Assembly (NCBI GenBank): GCA_934546985.1
Contig: CAKTEE010000001.1
Coordinates: 1-64,000, forward strand
From: an uncultured Eubacteriales bacterium
Lineage (GTDB): Bacteria > Bacillota > Clostridia > Oscillospirales > Acutalibacteraceae
DNA length: 64,000 nt
Direction: 5' to 3'
Shown: positions 62,097 through 64,000 of the stretch, piece after piece
Numbering within the stretch: position 1 is the stretch's first letter
How the letters are laid out: each line of letters begins with the position of its first letter
Made by a program: the position numbers and the translations under genes
The notes under the pieces: generated by a model
What the model saw: only the letters and a program-made list of their open reading frames with translations
The model's database searches: none
Told to the model about the DNA's origin: nothing

Positions 62097-62714
62097 ATGA
62101 CGATTCTCTGGGATTCCTTTGATGAAGAGAATATAAGTGACGAGGAACTTGTCAGATTGGTTCAGAGTGGTGATGAAAAGGCGGCGGCACTTCTTTTTTC
62201 TCGTATGATGCCGTTGGTTAAACGCAAGGCTGCGGATTATGCATTTCGTTCTGCGGTGGATATGGATGATTTTGTGCAGGAAGGCTTTATGGGTTTATTG
62301 TGTGCAGTCAATACATATCGGCAGGATGGTGAAGCTTCTTTTCGGACTTATGCCGGTATTTGTGTGAATAACAGAATTATATCTGTGGTGAAGTCGTCAC
62401 TTCGGCAAAAAAATCTTCCGTTAAATAATTATGTACCCTATGGGGAAGGCGAAGAATTTCCAATAGTCCAAACCGTTCAGAATCCGGAAGAGCATATTAT
62501 TGCGCAGGAGGAAGAAGCGCGGATTTATCGGATTATTGATAAATGCCTGTCTGATTTTGAACGCCGTGTGTTTCAGCTTTTTTTGAGCGGGCACAGTTAT
62601 GATGAGATTGGTACACTTACAGACTCCACAGCAAAATCGGCAGATAATGCTCTGCAGCGTGTCCGGCGCAAGCTGAGGACAGCGATTAACAATGAAAATG
62701 ACCATCAAAAATAA
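62097..62714 (+). CDS. SigH-like sigma-70 family factor
   Basis: A 205-residue sigma factor. Region 2: LVRLVQSGDEKAAALLFSRMM, VDMDDFVQEGFMGLLCAVNTY and SFRTYAGICVNNRI. Region 4: CLSDFERRVFQLFLSGHSYDEIG then ADNALQRVRRKLR. The layout with no region 1 and the length resemble the sporulation/competence factor SigH. ATG 62097 has TTGGGGTGACTGTC upstream; earlier in-frame ATGs lack a site. The 228 bases upstream are A+T-rich with TTGACT near 62027 but no firm -10. The promoter targets cannot be told. Confidence 0.88.
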   Translation: MTILWDSFDEENISDEELVRLVQSGDEKAAALLFSRMMPLVKRKAADYAFRSAVDMDDFVQEGFMGLLCAVNTYRQDGEASFRTYAGICVNNRIISVVKSSLRQKNLPLNNYVPYGEGEEFPIVQTVQNPEEHIIAQEEEARIYRIIDKCLSDFERRVFQLFLSGHSYDEIGTLTDSTAKSADNALQRVRRKLRTAINNENDHQK

Positions 62715-62730
62715 GCGGGTGGAAACTCGC
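62715..62730 (+). other. GGAA-capped hairpin after the sigma factor gene
   Basis: GCGGGT pairs with ACTCGC (one G-T) around GGAA, directly after the stop codon. It stands 8 bases before the tRNA-like element, and no T run follows. Confidence 0.5.
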
Positions 62731-62738
62731 CTTAAATA

Positions 62739-62805
62739 TGCCCAATAGCTTAAAAGTAGAGCGTTGTATTCTCAAAGGTGGCGGTGCGATTCCGTACAAG
62801 GGCAA
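62739..62805 (+). ncRNA. tRNA-like element (degenerate tRNA or tRNA mimic)
   Basis: TGCCC (62739-62743) can pair with GGGCA (62800-62804) as a shortened acceptor stem. Next come T-A and a D-arm-like TAGCTTAAAAGTAGAGC with 4 pairs, then an anticodon-like loop TTCTCAA whose stem does not pair well, and a T-arm-like GTGCGATTCCGTAC. There is no CCA (AAAA follows). It sits between the sigma factor and zinc-ribbon genes in the same direction, so would be part of the 5' leader of the latter. Confidence 0.35.
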
Positions 62806-62834
62806 AAATCATATTCAAGCGAGGTAATTAATCA

Positions 62835-63110
62835 ATGTTCCAAGACAAAACTTTAGTTTGCAAAGAATGCGGAAATGAATTCGTTTTCACCGCTGGTGAA
62901 CAGGAATTCTATGCAGCAAAAGGCTTCGTTAACGAACCGCAGCGCTGCAAAAGTTGCCGTGATGCTCGTAAAAACGCTGGCAGACCGGAAAAAGAAATGT
63001 TCACTGCTACTTGTGCAGCTTGTGGCTGTGAAGCAAAGGTTCCTTTCAGACCGCGTGAGGATCGCCCTGTATACTGCAGCGAATGTTTCGCAAAAATGAA
63101 AGAAGAATAA
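62835..63110 (+). CDS. Small zinc-ribbon protein
   Basis: A 91-residue protein with four CxxC-type pairs: LVCKECGNEF, QRCKSCRDARK, ATCAACGCEA and VYCSECFAK, giving two zinc ribbons. Similar proteins (a zinc ribbon followed by a CxxC-x-CxxC segment) are common and highly expressed in Clostridia; a role in nucleic-acid or ribosome binding is possible but unproven. GCGAGGTAATTAATC precedes the ATG. Confidence 0.88.
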   Translation: MFQDKTLVCKECGNEFVFTAGEQEFYAAKGFVNEPQRCKSCRDARKNAGRPEKEMFTATCAACGCEAKVPFRPREDRPVYCSECFAKMKEE

Positions 63111-63180
63111 TCAAAGACTATTCACAACAAGCGTAAGTGTGTTATATACAGTGTATATTGATAATATTTATGCATAGCAA

Positions 63181-63213
63181 GAGAGTTCCGGATGTATGTT
63201 CGGGACTCTTTTT
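63181..63213 (+). terminator. Terminator of the zinc-ribbon gene
   Basis: AGAGTTCCG pairs with CGGGACTCT (one wobble), then TTTTTG. Confidence 0.85.
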
Positions 63214-63235
63214 GCATGAATGCGGGTCAGGAGCA

Positions 63236-64000
63236 GTGAGAAATTTGTTGGAATTTATAAAAGAAACTCAAACTGTATGGGAGCGAATGGCGACTGCCGG
63301 CAAACCAATCGTTCTTTATGGTATGGGTGACGGCGCAGATAAAATAATGAACGTCTGTAGGGAAAAGAAGATCCCGATTGCGGGCATTTTTGCAAGTGAT
63401 GAATATGTTCGCGGGCATTCTTTCCGCGGATATCCTGTGCTGACTTATTTGCAGGCAAGGGAACGTTTTGGGGATTTTCTGGCAGTGATGGCATTTGCGG
63501 TAGATTATGACGCTATGTTCCAGCGGGTGCAGGAAATATCACAGGATGTAGAATTGGTAATTCCGCACGTGCCGTTGTTTAATGATTTATTATTTGAACC
63601 TGCTTTTCTGCGAACATATGAAACGGAGCTTTTATGGGCTTATGGGCAGTTAGCGGATGAGCTTTCCCGCCGGGTTTTTGCGGATATGCTGAATTTTAAA
63701 ATTAGTGGAAAACCGGAATATCTTTGGCAAAGTACGACGAACAGAGTAGATGATTGCCGGAAACTTCTACAATTAGGCCCGAATGAAATTTATGTGGATT
63801 TGGGGGCGTATCGCGGAGATACGGTGCAGGAATTTTTGTTGCTGACCGATGGTAAATATGAAAAGATACTTGCTGTGGAACCGGATAAGAAAAGTTTTCA
63901 AAAGCTGCAACTTTTTGTTGAGGAAACAGGTTTAAAAAATATCAGGCTTGAAAATAAAGGGATTTGGGAATGCTGTGATACGTTATCTTTTAATAATCGT
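63236..64000 (+). CDS. FkbM-family SAM-dependent methyltransferase (partial)
   Basis: An open frame of 255 codons running off the right edge. The N-terminal part (about 1-110) has KPIVLYGMGDGADKIMNVCREK and FRGYPVLTYLQA, a Rossmann-like module often seen before sugar- or glycan-linked methyltransferases. From about residue 185 the FkbM domain begins: EIYVDLGAYRGDTVQEFL (SAM motif I) and KILAVEPDKKSFQKLQ (motif II). The start is either GTG 63236 or TTG 63245; TCAGGAG is nearer the spacing for the TTG. It probably methylates a cell-surface glycan or a secondary metabolite. Confidence 0.85.
   Translation, partial: MRNLLEFIKETQTVWERMATAGKPIVLYGMGDGADKIMNVCREKKIPIAGIFASDEYVRGHSFRGYPVLTYLQARERFGDFLAVMAFAVDYDAMFQRVQEISQDVELVIPHVPLFNDLLFEPAFLRTYETELLWAYGQLADELSRRVFADMLNFKISGKPEYLWQSTTNRVDDCRKLLQLGPNEIYVDLGAYRGDTVQEFLLLTDGKYEKILAVEPDKKSFQKLQLFVEETGLKNIRLENKGIWECCDTLSFNNR

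Noticed and set aside
1..64000. Prophage, integrative element or insertion sequence
   Set aside because: No integrase, transposase, terminase, relaxase or phage structural gene was seen. The tRNA genes at the left edge have no attached integrase within the window.

Overview
The window looks like a chromosomal segment from a low- to mid-GC Firmicute of class Clostridia. The gut-associated Oscillospirales/Ruminococcaceae are my best guess. The reasons are a nusA-infB cluster with rnpM and ylxQ, fabK as the only enoyl reductase in the fab cluster, an AcsE-like methyltransferase, a sporulation-type sigma factor, Gram-positive GAAC-N4-GTTC SOS operator logic and GGAGG-type ribosome binding sites. 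No prophage, insertion sequence, integrase or CRISPR array was seen. No genome-level identification was possible.

Layout. (1) 1-620 is the tail of an rRNA operon with an unusual order: 23S 3' end, tRNA-Lys(CTT), tRNA-Glu(CTC), 5S, tRNA-Asn(GTT), terminator. (2) 621-1597 is an A+T-rich, apparently decayed gap. (3) 1598-12680 is a Tad/Flp pilus locus: prepilin peptidase, two Flp pilins, TadE, CpaB, CpaE/TadZ, CpaF/TadA, TadB, TadC, a DUF192 protein, a large DivIVA-like coiled-coil protein and a TadG-like protein. It is visibly more A+T-rich than what follows. (4) 12885-15503 (minus) is rpsO-pnp. (5) 15766-16566 is a methyltetrahydrofolate methyltransferase. (6) 17142-27517 is the nusA-infB superoperon: rimP, nusA, rnpM, ylxQ, infB, rbfA, nrnA, truB, ribF, a HAD phosphatase and lepA. 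(7) 27772-30005 holds a TfoX-N protein, a small ribbon-helix-helix protein, minD and mgsA. (8) 30275-32026 (minus) holds two small proteins and a DEDD exonuclease.

(9) 32024-36454 (minus) is a TPP-riboswitch-controlled thiamine operon: thiC, thiD, thiM, thiE and a HAD phosphatase. (10) 36457-45358 (minus) is the type II fatty-acid operon fabH-fabK-fabD-fabG-fabF-accB-fabZ-accC-accD-accA, read from a consensus promoter with a candidate operator just downstream. (11) 45571-48269 (minus) holds a 58-aa protein, a DUF4358 lipoprotein, an SGNH hydrolase and a GT2 glycosyltransferase. (12) 48546-56360 holds a phosphoribosyltransferase-like protein, an AGCS amino-acid/sodium symporter and an RR-HK-ABC-FtsX module. 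(13) 56361-64000 holds a GC-rich structured intergenic element, an MTA/SAH nucleosidase, an SH3b-VanY carboxypeptidase, a DUF4190 membrane protein, an SOS-controlled but frameshifted dinB, a SigH-like sigma factor, a tRNA-like element, a zinc-ribbon protein and the start of an FkbM methyltransferase that runs off the window.

Most interesting for follow-up: the GC-rich element at 56378-56535, which can form an H-type pseudoknot inside a closing stem; the tRNA-like element at 62739-62805; the G5-run frameshift in dinB beneath a perfect LexA-type box; the tRNA genes between 23S and 5S; the DivIVA-like coiled coil built into the Tad locus; and a candidate thiamine-monophosphate phosphatase ending the thiamine operon. 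I found no clearly novel protein-based system. The unexplained signals are mainly RNA-like.
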